Source: Chrysomallon squamiferum
Lineage: Eukaryota; Mollusca; Gastropoda; Neomphalida; Peltospiridae
DNA length: 64,000 bases
Assembly (NCBI GenBank): GCA_012295275.1
Contig: CM022666.1
Span: forward strand, 9,109,423 to 9,173,422
Direction: 5' to 3'
Each line of letters begins with the position of its first letter. Position 1 is the stretch's first letter. Shown here one piece after another: positions 48,789 to 60,565 of the stretch. The position numbers and the translations under genes were made by a program. The notes below the pieces were generated by a model that saw only the letters and a program-made list of their open reading frames with translations, had not been told where the DNA came from and searched no databases.

Positions 48789-50218
48789 ATGTCTGCCCCC
48801 AGTAAACGACGGGAAAGGCAGCTTTCAAAAATAAAGAAAGATGAGGAATTTAAGACTGAAAGGTTGTCATTCACCGTACATCTAAAGATTTAATTTACAT
48901 GTTAAAACCCAATATGCTTTTTAGTAAAGATTTCAATGTATATGGTTATAAAAAGCTTAAAACATGGTACAACATCATGAACAAAACAAGGGCAGATAAA
49001 CAAAAAAATGGAATGGTCTCTGTTTTTGACAGGATGTCTCCGAATATATTTATTAGCTTAAAGATCTTAAGTGTCATTCGAAAACGTAGCCTTTTCCCGA
49101 GAGGGAAAAATACACTCATTAGTGGAAATAAAAGTTGGCAAAGAATATTAAATTATAACGTACTAAATTTGATCTGTCTTCAGACCCGTGCATGATCTTG
49201 GTCAGCCATACACGATTCAGAATTATACAGCATTCAAGATATTGATGTCGTCAAGGCTGTGTGCAGCATGGTGGAACATCATCACAGACTGTGATGAAGT
49301 ATACAATTACTGGGAACCTGTGAGTGGAATTATGGTTTAGGAGACAATAATATAAATATCAGCAATTAAATATTCAATTATGTTGTTTATAAATTTGTAT
49401 TTAATGTTACAAATAGTAATAATAATAATAATGATTATAATTTTCTTATTATCTTCTTTTTCTAAACTTTTTATGTATTTTTTTAAATTTTACAAAAATA
49501 ATTATATCAGTAGAAATCTATTTCACAATTACATACACAAAAATTCAAATCAGTCATAGGAATATTATTATATCAAACTTTTAAACATAAAATAACTTTT
49601 TAATGAATACATTTAAAAAAGCATACCTATTTATTATCCTATGTAATGAATTATGTAGTAATGTAACATGTGAAAGAAGAAATATTAATAATAGGAATAC
49701 TATTCTGTTGTTATTCTGAATAATAAAAATATATTTAATTTAAAATTTGAATTATGTTGTTTATTATATATTTCTTTTTTAATGTTATATATTCATTTTT
49801 TTATGATCCATGAAAATATGTAAAGATGAATATGAAATCATTATTATAAAATTTTTCAGATGCATTTTCTGCTGTTTGGCAGTGGTTTTCAAACGTGGGA
49901 GTATTCTCCTGTTTACGCTATTAGATCTTACTTCTACCTGTGGATTCACTCCTTGCCCATCAACTTCTACAAAACCTTTCTTAATGATAACCAGGTCAGT
50001 CTTTTTTTTTCACATACCAACTTTTTAAAAATTTATTTATATATTTTTTTAAATTATTTCCATATATAGGACAAATTTTAAAAATGGCTTTTTGTTTCTG
50101 TTTTATTGTTGAAAATATCCTAATATTTTATCTTTCAGATCATTTTGTTCTATTTACTGCGATGTATTCTTGGATTTGTTTCAGCTGTTTGTGAAGCTTA
50201 TTTCTACAAGTAAGATGT

Positions 50219-50262
<44 letters not shown>

Positions 50263-53200
50263 TTATTTCATTTGTATCTGACTTTCCTATCTTTTCTCTT
50301 TTTTAATATTTAGTTTTAATCTGATTCATATATATATGTGTGTTTTATTTATTGTTGTTTATATTTTATTTTAATATTATTAGTTAACAAAGTATATTTT
50401 AAGTCTTATTCTTTTTATGTGTGTATCTGTATGATTTCATTGTAATCAGATGATAAAGTTGTGTATTTAAGATGATTTTGTTATTGTAGAGGTATATGCA
50501 GACAGTTTGGGAACAACATCGGACGTCTCACTCTCTGCTTCCTTCTGTTCAGTGCTGGGATGTTCATTTCATGTACAGCTTTCTTACCTAGCAGCTTCTC
50601 AATGTACATGACGATGCTAGCAATGGGAGCGTGGTATCTTGGAGATAATCATGTTAGTGTGTCACTCACTATATCATTGTTGTTGTAGTTAATTTTGTTT
50701 TGATGCAGTATTTGTTATTTAAAAACAATTATAAGCAAAAAATGCTTTTTTTTTTTGCATTATGTTTTAAAAAAATTATTTGTTTTTAAATACTTTTATT
50801 ATTTATTTCTTTAGTTTTTATTTAATATTTTATTATTTATGTATGGTGTTTTTATTTATTTAATATTTTTTATTTTATTTTATTTTATTTTTAAATTTGT
50901 ATAATATTACTTATTTATTTTATTATTATTTTATTTTATTTAACATTATATTATTTATGAATTATAATTTTATTTATTTATTATTTTATTTCAGTATGCA
51001 ATCATTGCAATAGCTGCTAGTGCTATCATAGGTTGGCCATTTGCTGCTGTTCTTGGGTAAGTGCGACATTCATATTCTTAGGTGTGGACCATAACAATTA
51101 TTCAGACATCTAACATATTCAGTTCTCTTCAGTGCTTACATTAGTCTGTCTCACAATCCAACCAGAACTATTTCTTATTAGTCCTTGTGCTAGATCCATA
51201 AATTTTGAGTTGGGTGCCAAATTGTTGTTCAACAGATTCATTGTGGCTTTTAGTTAGTATGATGGTTGAAGGGTCCAAAATCAATTGTTGGACATTTCAG
51301 ATTAGTAACTTTGGCTCTTTGGCAGCCATCTTTAAATATGGCTGTCAAGTTTTGCCAAGTAATGTGGTAGGATTATGTTTCTACTCATATTGCTATTCTG
51401 TGAAAATTGTATGTCTGACACCAAAGAGAAATTGTTATTAGCAAATAGAGACACTTCCTAATAAATGTTGAGTCTTGTTACAAGAATCAAAATAGTAATT
51501 TCCTGGCTTAGTTTTCAAAATTAAAATTATTTTTATATCTTTATGACACACTTTACAGCATATGCTGCAATAAATAGATGTTTTGACTTCAGTGCAATTT
51601 CACAGAATGATTTGTTTATATATGCAGGAGAATGTCTGTAGTTGTTTGTTTGTTTCAGAATTCCTATTGCTGTTGACATTGTTATTCGTCGCAGACGAGT
51701 CAAATTCTTTTTATTGTGGGGTGCAGTTGGACTGGCAGCATTTTTGGTAAATTTATTTATTTTTCATTAATTTATTTATTAAAATTTTTAAAAATAACTT
51801 TTATTTTTTATTTGTTTGTTTCATTCGTTTTTGTTAACCTATTGTTTTAATATATCTTCTTAGAAAATCCATTTACATTTATTTATTAAATAAGTTTTTA
51901 AATTAAATTTTAATTTTTTTGTTTGTTTAATTGCAAAATATATCCACTGTTCTGATGTATATACTTGTTTTATTCTAATACTTCTTTCTAAATTTATTTG
52001 CTTTTATTCTTTTTTTTTTTTTTTTTTAATCTTTACACATATTTATTATTATTTTTTTATCTCTTTTTTTATTAACAAACATTTATCTGTTTTAAACATG
52101 TTTTTTGTTAAAAAAAAACAATTCATAAAGTATTTTTAATAATAAAAGTACAGACAGCATAACATATTGATTAACTTGGTAAACTGATATTTGAAAAGAA
52201 AAAAGAAATTGAAATAATAATTATTATTATTGGAATGATAATAAAATTTAAAAACATTTTTAGTGTTTTGGGTTTTTTGGGGGTTTTTATTTGTCAGTTG
52301 CCTTTCTGAATACTATTTCAGTCTCCTAATTTTGAACCATTGACTAAATATCATCTTCATGTTATGTCTTTCTCTGAACTAATATTAAAAATTATATTCA
52401 ATTTGATTATTCACAGATACCATCAGTGAAAAAAGATTCAGATCTCTATGGAAAACTTGTCATTGCTCCTCTCAATATCATTTTATACAATGTGTTCAGT
52501 GAACATGGTCCAGACCTGTATGGTAAGTGATATACAAGAGTTATCAAAAATGTATTATTTTATACAATGTGTTCAGTGAACATGGTCCAGACCTGTATGG
52601 TAAGTGATATACAAGTGTTATCAAAAATGTATTATTTTATACAGTGTGTTCAGTGAACATGGTCCAGACCTGTATGTTAAGTGATATACAAGTGTTAATA
52701 AAAATGTATTATTTTATACAATGTGTTCAGTGAACATGGTCCAGATGTGTATGGTAAGTATTATATAAGTGTTAATAAAAATATATCATTTTATACAACA
52801 TCTTTAGTGAACATGGTCTAGACTTCAGCTGTAAACATTATATAAGTGTTATTAAAAATTAATTTCAATTTAAAATGTTTGAACTATTTTTTTTATTTTT
52901 TACTTTAAAACTATTTTCTAATAAAGTTGTTCTTCATTCCTCACAGGCACAGTGCCAGTGTCATATTACATCATCAACGGATTTCTCAATTTCAACTTTA
53001 TTTTCATTGCTGCCTTAATTTCACTACCTTTTACTGTGAGTATTTGATTTCTTAAAATTTATTTTATCACACATACCTAGCAACAAACATTTCATTCAAA
53101 TATAATTATTTCACATTGGTGTATTTAAAATCTATTTTCCCATTCCACTTGGTAGTTAATAAAACATATTTTATTTCTGTAATTTAAAAAAAAAAAAAAT

Positions 53201-54880
53201 CATAAATATATGCAGTATCTTATTTATTCTATTTCATAATAACAACAACACATGAATTCTTTCTCAAGCCAATGCTCCTCTGTTTTATTTGTTAAAAGAG
53301 TTTTTCTTATACCACAGTTAGTTAAAATCTGTTGGTACAAATATTTTTATTCAGTATAAATCATAGACAACTTATCTGAAATGTTGCAGGTGAAAAGAAT
53401 CGATTTACTGTTGGGAACAGTTAAATTTTTATTTTTGTTCCATAAATATTATTATTATCATATTTATTATTGTTATAATAATTATGATTATTTTGTTTGT
53501 TTTATTTTAGGTATTTATATCATGGTATTTAGGTCTGTCTAAATTAAGTAAGTGAGCATTTTAATGTCATTAATAAAAAGTCTTTAAAAAGTTAAAGTGT
53601 GTGTGTTTGAGAGAGAGAGAGAGAGAGATAATGACTGATTGTTTGATTGATTGATAGGTTGTCCATATGTATGTTTTTGGTCTTAGGATATTTCATATTA
53701 TATTTATTTCCATTTTTCCAATTATTACTACCTGTATTATTACAACTAATCTGTTTTAATTATTATTACCATAATTAAAACTGCATTGATTATTATTACT
53801 ACAGTTAAAACAACTCATGTTTTCTGACTAAATATAACAATGTGTAGTTATGAAGAATTACAAATTCTTGCCTTGTCTATTTTTAAACAGACATTATTAC
53901 TACTGCTTTTGCTAGTGCTACTGTTAGTACTACTATTACTATTACATCTGCTCCTTATTAGTATTTCTACCACTACCTTCACCACTTTCTCTACTATCAT
54001 CATCATCATTCTTATTTTTATTATTAATGTTGTAGTTGTAGTTGTTGTTGTTTTTGTTGTTTTTATTTATTTATTTATTTGGGTGTTTTTTTTTACAGAA
54101 ATTCCACTATGGCTATCTTTATCACCAATGTATGTCTGGATTTTAATATTTTTCACTCAACCACACAAGGTGAACTTTTGAATATTAACTATCTGTTGTA
54201 TTTTTCTTTTGTCTATCTTACATAGATTTTCATTTTAGTTAAATTAATTGGTAAAACAACATTAAGAATTCTTTTTTTTTTTAAAACATTTATTATTTTT
54301 TTATACATATATCAGATGTGGAAAAAACCCACCTTATGAAAATAAAGTTTATATGTAATTTCTATCAGATAATATGATTTTTAAAAAGCTGCATTTAAAA
54401 TCAGGGTTGAGGTGATACTATTTTCTACACAACAGATTCAATATTCTTTTCTGTTTTAATACTTAATAATTGTGTATGTTTTATAATTTGGCTTAGAAGC
54501 ATATATGTTAATACATTTATATGTTTGTGTGAGTGTGTGTATATATATATATATAATTTGTTTTGTTAAAATTAATTTCATAAAAAGATTTAAATGCATG
54601 TAACACTGAACTAGATAAATATCTTAACATACCCAGACTTCATCTCCAGAAAAAATATTAAATAAGTTGAATAAAGTAAGTGAACTAAATAAATCTGAAT
54701 AAATCTTGTTAAATAACAATGACATTTGTTGTAGGAAGAAAGATTTCTGTTTCCAATTTATCCTTTCTTTGCTCTCTGTGGTGCTGTTTGTTTTGACCAC
54801 TTCCAGGTAAGATGTCCTGTTATTAATTTTTCCTAAGATATCTTAAGACCAAAAACACACATATGGACAACACAATCAAT

Positions 54881-54967
<87 letters not shown>

Positions 54968-57749
54968 TCTTCTCTCTGTCTGTTGGTATAATTTATAAAT
55001 TCAACAATCTAATATAGATTATAAATTTGTATCATTTTTGTTTATATATTTTTTAAGATTTTGATGGTTTTGTTTATGTCTCTCATTATCACTGCCTTAA
55101 AATCTTCCCACAACAAGTTCCTTATTAACATAATTTTAAAAATCTTTTTTGTTTTGCATTTAACTACAACAGAGATTGATGGGTTCTATAATGCCAAAGA
55201 AGCCACTGTTGCATTACACAGAACACACAAACTGGCTGGCTGTTATCACTACCATTGTTTTTGCTCTTCTGTCATTCTCAAGAATTGTCGCACTCTATCA
55301 AGGCAAGTGTTTCTGATATTTACCAAACTACAAAATGCTCTGCCAATAATTACATTTTAAACAATTTCCATGTCAGAGGGAAAGTGCTTGTAAACAGTCA
55401 CTTGTTGCTGGAGATCTTTATATGTCAGAAATAACAAATATTTGATGGTCAATATCAGAAAAATTAGGATGTTCTGTGTAGTGGTATTGCTAAAGAGACG
55501 ATCATATCCAATAAAAAAATGATTAAAAAAAAAGATTAAAAAAGTAAGTAGCTGTGCCCTAAAGCTAATTTATGTTGATAATATGTTTGTTTACTGTTGT
55601 GGGTTTTGTATCAGTGTGTGTGTGTCAGTGTATAGTTAAATAGTTATAAGTAACACAGCTAACAAACAAAATATTTGTTTTAGTCCATTAAACTTAACCA
55701 GATTATAAACAGAGATTTTCTAATAATAAATGTAATGTCATTAAATGGCAGACGTAATTTTTCAGTATAATTTGGATAATTACAAGTATGATGAAATAGT
55801 AAATTTAAATAACACTGTCAGAATTTTTAATAATATAATGAAAAATGGAAATTTTAATGAAATTGATGCAGTTTTTCTACTTAAAAGCAAAATGAAGTAT
55901 ACATTTAAATGAAATTCTCTATGACAGTGTTTTTATTTTAGGGTATCATGCATCCATGGATATTTACGTGGAGATGAACAAGATTGCCAGTGATCCGAAA
56001 ATCCACACCCTGTCTTCAGACAAACAAGTCAACGTCTGTGTGGGGAAGGAGTGGTACAGATTCCCCAGCAGTTTCTTCATGCCATCAGAAAAGTGAGTTA
56101 CTGTGCTGGTATGTGCTGCTGCAATACTCAGTAAGAGTAACCCTTGGTAACTGAGTGATGATATTTTGTTTCATTGTGAATTTATTTTTTTTATTGTTTT
56201 GTTTACTTTTTTTTATTGTTTTCTTTTCTTTTATTACTTTTAATTTTTTTTTAAAATTTTATTTCATATTTTATTTTATGTCATTTATTAATTTCAAGTT
56301 TATTTATTTTTGTTGTATTTATTTAAATTTTTGATCTTTTTGTGGTATTTATATTTTCTTTTTTTAATTTATCATTTTATATGTATATATTTTTTCATTT
56401 TGTTTTATTATTGTATATATATATATATATATATTTTTTTTTTTTTTCAGTTGGCATTTGCAGTTTATTCAATCAGAGTTCAAAGGTTTGTTACCAAAAC
56501 CATATGAGAAAGGACCTCATGCCACTAGCATCATCCCAACACACATGAACGACTTGAATTTGGAAGAACCAACTCGATATGTGAGTGTCTTCTTTTTCAC
56601 AAGTATTATTTCAAACATGGAATGATTAGTTATTATATACATTTCTGTCTCTCAGCAACTTTTTAATTCATCTTTAATTTTCAGATCTGTTTTTGTAATT
56701 ATTGATGATTTCACTCTCATACTGATTTTTTTCACACATTTCAAGGCATTTCTGATCTCTGAAATTTTGTTATTTCCGATAAATATTACAAAGTGTTGTT
56801 ATCTAATGTTTGAAATTTTGTTATTTCAGAAAAATATAACAAAGTGTCATGTGAAATTTTGTTATTTCTGATAAATATTACAAAATGTCATTATTTTATG
56901 TTTGAAATTTTGTTATTTCAGATAAATATAACAAAATGTCATTATCTCATAGACTTAGATCTTGAGTCAGAGACAAATCTTGAACCAAGATACTCTCACT
57001 CTGATAGCTGGAAGATTATAGCCTCCTTCAAATTTTTAGATTCTAGAAGGTATGTCAGTTTTCACATTTACACATTTAAAGAAATTAATAAAGAGACATT
57101 CAGATGATGATAGTTTGACAATCCCTTATCTGGAAATTTCAAAATCCAAAAAGCTAAAAAATTCTAAACTATTTGTATATGAAATATAAATCCTATTTGG
57201 AGAAAGTATTCTCAACCTGTATTAATAAAACGATTACATTAAAGGTCCTGATGACAAAGAAGTAGGCCGAGGTAAACCTGTTAACTGTGTAAAACTGTGT
57301 TTTACATAGAAATACAGTGTTATAATGTAATGTAATAAAAATAGTAGTGTTTAGTGTTATAATGTATTACAGTGTAACAGAATGTAATACATTGTTGATA
57401 GCAAGAGTCTTGATTAAACATCCTTTATATGTCACTAGTTTGTACTGAATTAAATTAAAATTTAAAACTAAATTATTAAATATTTGATATGAAATATTCA
57501 GTTCTTTTGATTGTTACAGTTTTTATATCAGATGTTTTTATTTCTGTAGAGTAGATGAATTAATTTTTTATTTTATTTTATTTTTTTTTTTTTTTTTTTA
57601 TTTCTGTAAACTAGATTATAATTATTTTCAGATCACACAGAATTTTCCGAGCTTTCTACATTCCATTCTTGTCAGCTCAGTACTGCACATATGTCGACTA
57701 CAACCTTTTAAAAACAACACGCACAAAGCGATACAGGCCACGATCCTGA
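48789..57749 (+). CDS. ALG9: Alpha-1,2-mannosyltransferase ALG9, 17 exons, complete
   Basis: ER multi-pass membrane enzyme (GT22) that adds the seventh and ninth mannose to the dolichol-linked oligosaccharide for N-glycosylation, using dolichyl-phosphate-mannose. Exons: 48789-48862, 49184-49319, 49860-49994, 50139-50209, 50490-50652, 50995-51056, 51659-51746, 52417-52522, 52947-53035, 53511-53547, 54099-54169, 54735-54806, 55173-55302, 55942-56092, 56451-56580, 56922-57049, 57632-57749 (TGA). Frame is continuous, giving 586 residues (human 611). Landmarks: first luminal loop DCDEVYNYWEP (acidic D60, D62, E63), GSGFQTWEYSPVYAIRSY, FLPSSFSMYM, GKLVIAPLNIILYNVF, GPDLYG, YYIINGFLNFNF, LSPMYVW, FFTQPHKEERFLFPIYP, VNVCVGKEWYRFPSSF and HMNDLNLEEPTRY. 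Intron 13 uses a GC donor (AAG/GCAAGT at 55303). Two exons have tandem copies of their splice edges. The exon 1 donor (AAAG/GTTGTC) is weak. Confidence 0.95.
52477..52861 (+). repeat. Five 77-bp tandem units covering the 3' end of ALG9 exon 8 and its donor
   Basis: Unit starts at 52477, 52554, 52631, 52708 and 52785, an exact 77-bp spacing throughout. Unit 1 is the real exon end (coding IILYNVFSEHGPDLY) plus its donor GGTAAGTGA and 31 bp of intron. Unit 2 is almost identical to unit 1 and keeps GGTAAGTGA; unit 3 has the donor changed to GTTAAGTGA; unit 4 keeps GGTAAGTA; unit 5 is the most diverged and has lost it. Divergence increases away from the exon. Confidence 0.95.
56760..56950 (+). repeat. 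Four tandem units covering the acceptor and 5' edge of ALG9 exon 16
   Basis: Units begin with TGAAATTTTGTTATTT at 56760, 56811, 56852 and 56903. The last is the true acceptor (TTATTTCAG) with exon start INITKCHYL. The upstream copies still read INITKCCYL, KNITKCH and INITKCHYF in the equivalent frame. Copy 2 keeps an intact TTATTTCAG acceptor at 56821-56829; copies 1 and 3 have lost the AG (TTTCCG, TTTCTG). Confidence 0.9.
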
Positions 57750-57889
57750 CAGTATCATTGTTTTAACATATAAAACTGCTCGCTTTTCTTTGTAGAAATT
57801 AGTTTTTGAAATAATTATAAGACAGAAAAATGTACTAGAAAATTAGTAGTGTTTTATTAAAAGATATTTCATCCTGTTTCTCATGAACA

Positions 57890-58060
57890 TGCAGGATTCA
57901 CCTTGGTCTGCTTAAGAGATTTTTTCATGTTCCAACCATTGCTCCATTGCTAACATATCAAAGACTGCGGTATGTTTTCCTTTTCCAGCCAGTGGTATCT
58001 GGTGTATGTACAAGACACCTTGCTGCTAATTTTGGAACAGACTGTGATGAGATCAGGTTT
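57890..58060. repeat. Decayed SINE-like repeat common in molluscs
   Basis: Contains ATATCAAAGACTGCGGTATG and later CACCTTGCTGCTAAT, matching in order the landmarks (TATCAAAGGCCGTGGTATG, CCCTTGCTGCTAAT) of a very common mollusc interspersed repeat. Heavily mutated. Confidence 0.5.
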
Positions 58061-59522
58061 CTCTTCTCATATCATTATTATACAAAAACTATTAAAAAGT
58101 ATCATTTTTCATTCACTTGCTAATTTTGAATAACTTTTTATTCACAGTTAATAAGAAAAGTTCAGAAATTGTTAATAATACATTTTCTTCTCCAATTTCT
58201 TAACAGATGAAAATAATTATTTTAACATAAGGTATAATACAGAAAGTATTATTAAACAGACTGATTCACTCATTGGTCTTGTTACAGAAATTGGGCCTTA
58301 TAGAGTAAATAAACGTTTTTATGGACACTTCAATATAAGTGATAATTACTATATATACACTTCATGATTATAGTTATTCACTATTGAATTTAATTATTAA
58401 TTATAATGAATTATTAATTTTTGAATTTAATTACATAAACAGTCTTCTTTTTCAAGCCTGTAAGTAATCTTTTGTGTGTCCTTCCCATAGGCAGTAAAAT
58501 AGATACAGTGATCTTTAATGCACTGCTCATACAGAAGTGGAAATAATCAGATAAATCTTTTTTTATCCATCAGTGAGGCTAGATCTTGTAATCTCTCTGA
58601 CATCTCCACACACTTGGCTGTTATATCATCTAGCATATTATCAAACTGTATTACAAAATGTAATGCTGAATTATATTCTTCCTGTGAGGTTTGGCACTAT
58701 AACACTGGTTACTTTTACTATGTAAGAACAACAACCTAAGTTTAGTGATAACAGTAGGTCTACTAACTGTAATACTGAATTATATTCTATTTGCGAGTTT
58801 TGGGACTACAGCACTGGTTACTCCTATTTGGTAAGAGTAACAGCATAATGATATCAGCAGGTCTGCTTTAACAAACAGTTATCACTTAATAATAGGTTTT
58901 ATATCATTTAATACAGGGTTTATTTTAATTTCTTAATAATTTCATATGCAAGTAATTTCACATGCATCATTGCAGCTTATGGAGAAAAATGTTTTTAAAA
59001 TTTCCCTTAATTTGCATTTATCTTAGAATTATGAAGTTGTCTCACATGCAGAATACTTTATTCATTCCATATCTTTTTGTTTAATTTTTGTAATTAATTT
59101 TATATGTGTTTAAAATGCATAATATGCATCATTAAAATGTATGTATGCCCATCATTTCATATATGCATCTGCATGTGTATATGTGTGTGATAGAGAGGAA
59201 GAAAGTATGCTAATTGAAGTATATAATATTTCTGTATAGTGTAGATTTCTTAAAACAATATTTCAGTGAATTAGTCAGCAGTTACAAATTACATTATACT
59301 TCATAGATTTAGATGAACTAGTTGTCATTAACAGAGAAGAACCAAAAATTGTTTATCCATGGAAGTAAATTCTGCATTTCTTCATAAAGCAAAAATAAAC
59401 AATTTATAATAATGGTGTCGTTGTTATTATTTTTTTAATTAATTTTTAAATATATAACCCCTTTATGAAAGACTCTCTCTCTCTAAATATAAAATAATTA
59501 TGTTAATTAGAAAATTAAGTAT

Positions 59523-59720
59523 TGTTGTTTGGCTCAGAGGCTGGAATACAGGATGTGAAATATGACACATTCTAGGATAAACCCAGTTCAGAGCATCCAT
59601 CTAGCTTATTACCTGTTCCTGCCATTGATCTATGGTTTACTTACGAAAGACAGTGGTATGCATTGCCATGCTCATTGAAAATGTTGCACTTAAAACATCC
59701 TTTGCTGACAAGAGTTGCAG
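59523..59720. repeat. Second decayed SINE-like repeat, same family
   Basis: Shares CGAAAGACAGTGGTATGCAT and CATCCTTTGCTGACAA with the same family as 57890-58060, in the same order and orientation, but is more diverged. Confidence 0.4.
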
Positions 59721-60345
59721 GATTGTTTTCCTTCGTCTCTGTTGTCCTTATTTGTATATATTTTGTAAAATAAATGCATTTTTGTTTTCATTCCAAAAAC
59801 AGGACTCATAAACAAACTTCACAAAATTGATTATCAATAATTAATATTAAAACGGAATTTATGTTTTGTGCATATGTTTCTTAGATAGGAATAATAATAA
59901 TATTTAAAAATAAATAAAATATAATAATTGAAAACATTTTGTCTTTTAAATTATGTAATTAATATTTTTAAATATGTTTGTATTATCTTTTACAAATTAA
60001 TAAATTTAGCCCCTTGACTAAGATCAAAACAGGTTGTCAGGTTTTCCATCCATAAATATTTATTTTCTTTTGAGTATTTTGCTGTTGTTTCCCTACACAC
60101 AGTTTTAATTTGCTTAAAGATTTCCACTACATGTATGTTAAAAGAAAAATTAATAACTAGTACATTAGGTAATATTTTTACATGAGTTTTTTATTTTATT
60201 TTATTATTATTATTGTATTATATATATTTTTTAATTGTTTAGACAGTTCAGTTTGATATGTATATTTTACACAAGTAATTAAAACACATTTCTTCAAAAT
60301 TATAATTAAAAAAAAAAAAAAATGAGGAAAGAAGCTATAAATAAC

Positions 60346-60394
<49 letters not shown>

Positions 60395-60565
60395 TTATAC
60401 GTGGTAAAGTACAGACATTTACCAAAAGAACGTAATATTTTGACTGATATGTGGTCGAGGTAAACAGACAAATTATAGATGCAGCCAAAAAAAAAAAAAA
60501 AAAAAATCCAACAAACATTTGAAAAATTGTTAGTATTTGCTTGTTTAACATTAGTTTTATCACAG

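Larger units (their letters stand above)
48863..57631. other. ALG9 introns
   Basis: Besides the two splice-edge arrays listed separately, these introns hold GT runs (50231-50261), TTTA/TTTTA-rich tracts (50800-50990, 51750-52080), poly-T stretches, GA and CT runs (53609-53628, 54880-54965), a TTGTTG run (54030-54060) and TA runs (54540-54555, 56413-56432). The stretch 51100-51600 in intron 6 is more complex than the rest but matches no family I know. No nested gene seen. Confidence 0.6.
57750..60565. other. Convergent intergenic region between ALG9 and IRAK4
   Basis: Holds both 3' UTRs; poly(A) sites cannot be fixed. No gene recognised. Contents: two decayed SINE-like repeats (57890-58060, 59523-59720), a direct tandem repeat with a 109-bp period (58659-58875, shared TAATACTGAATTATATTCT and ACACTGGTTACT), an AAT array (60342-60392) and a poly-A run (60487-60507). 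Confidence 0.55.

Noticed and set aside
48899-49195. 98-codon frame in ALG9 intron 1
   Set aside because: Its end overlaps the start of ALG9 exon 2 in another frame; no domain and no conserved block, so treated as chance.
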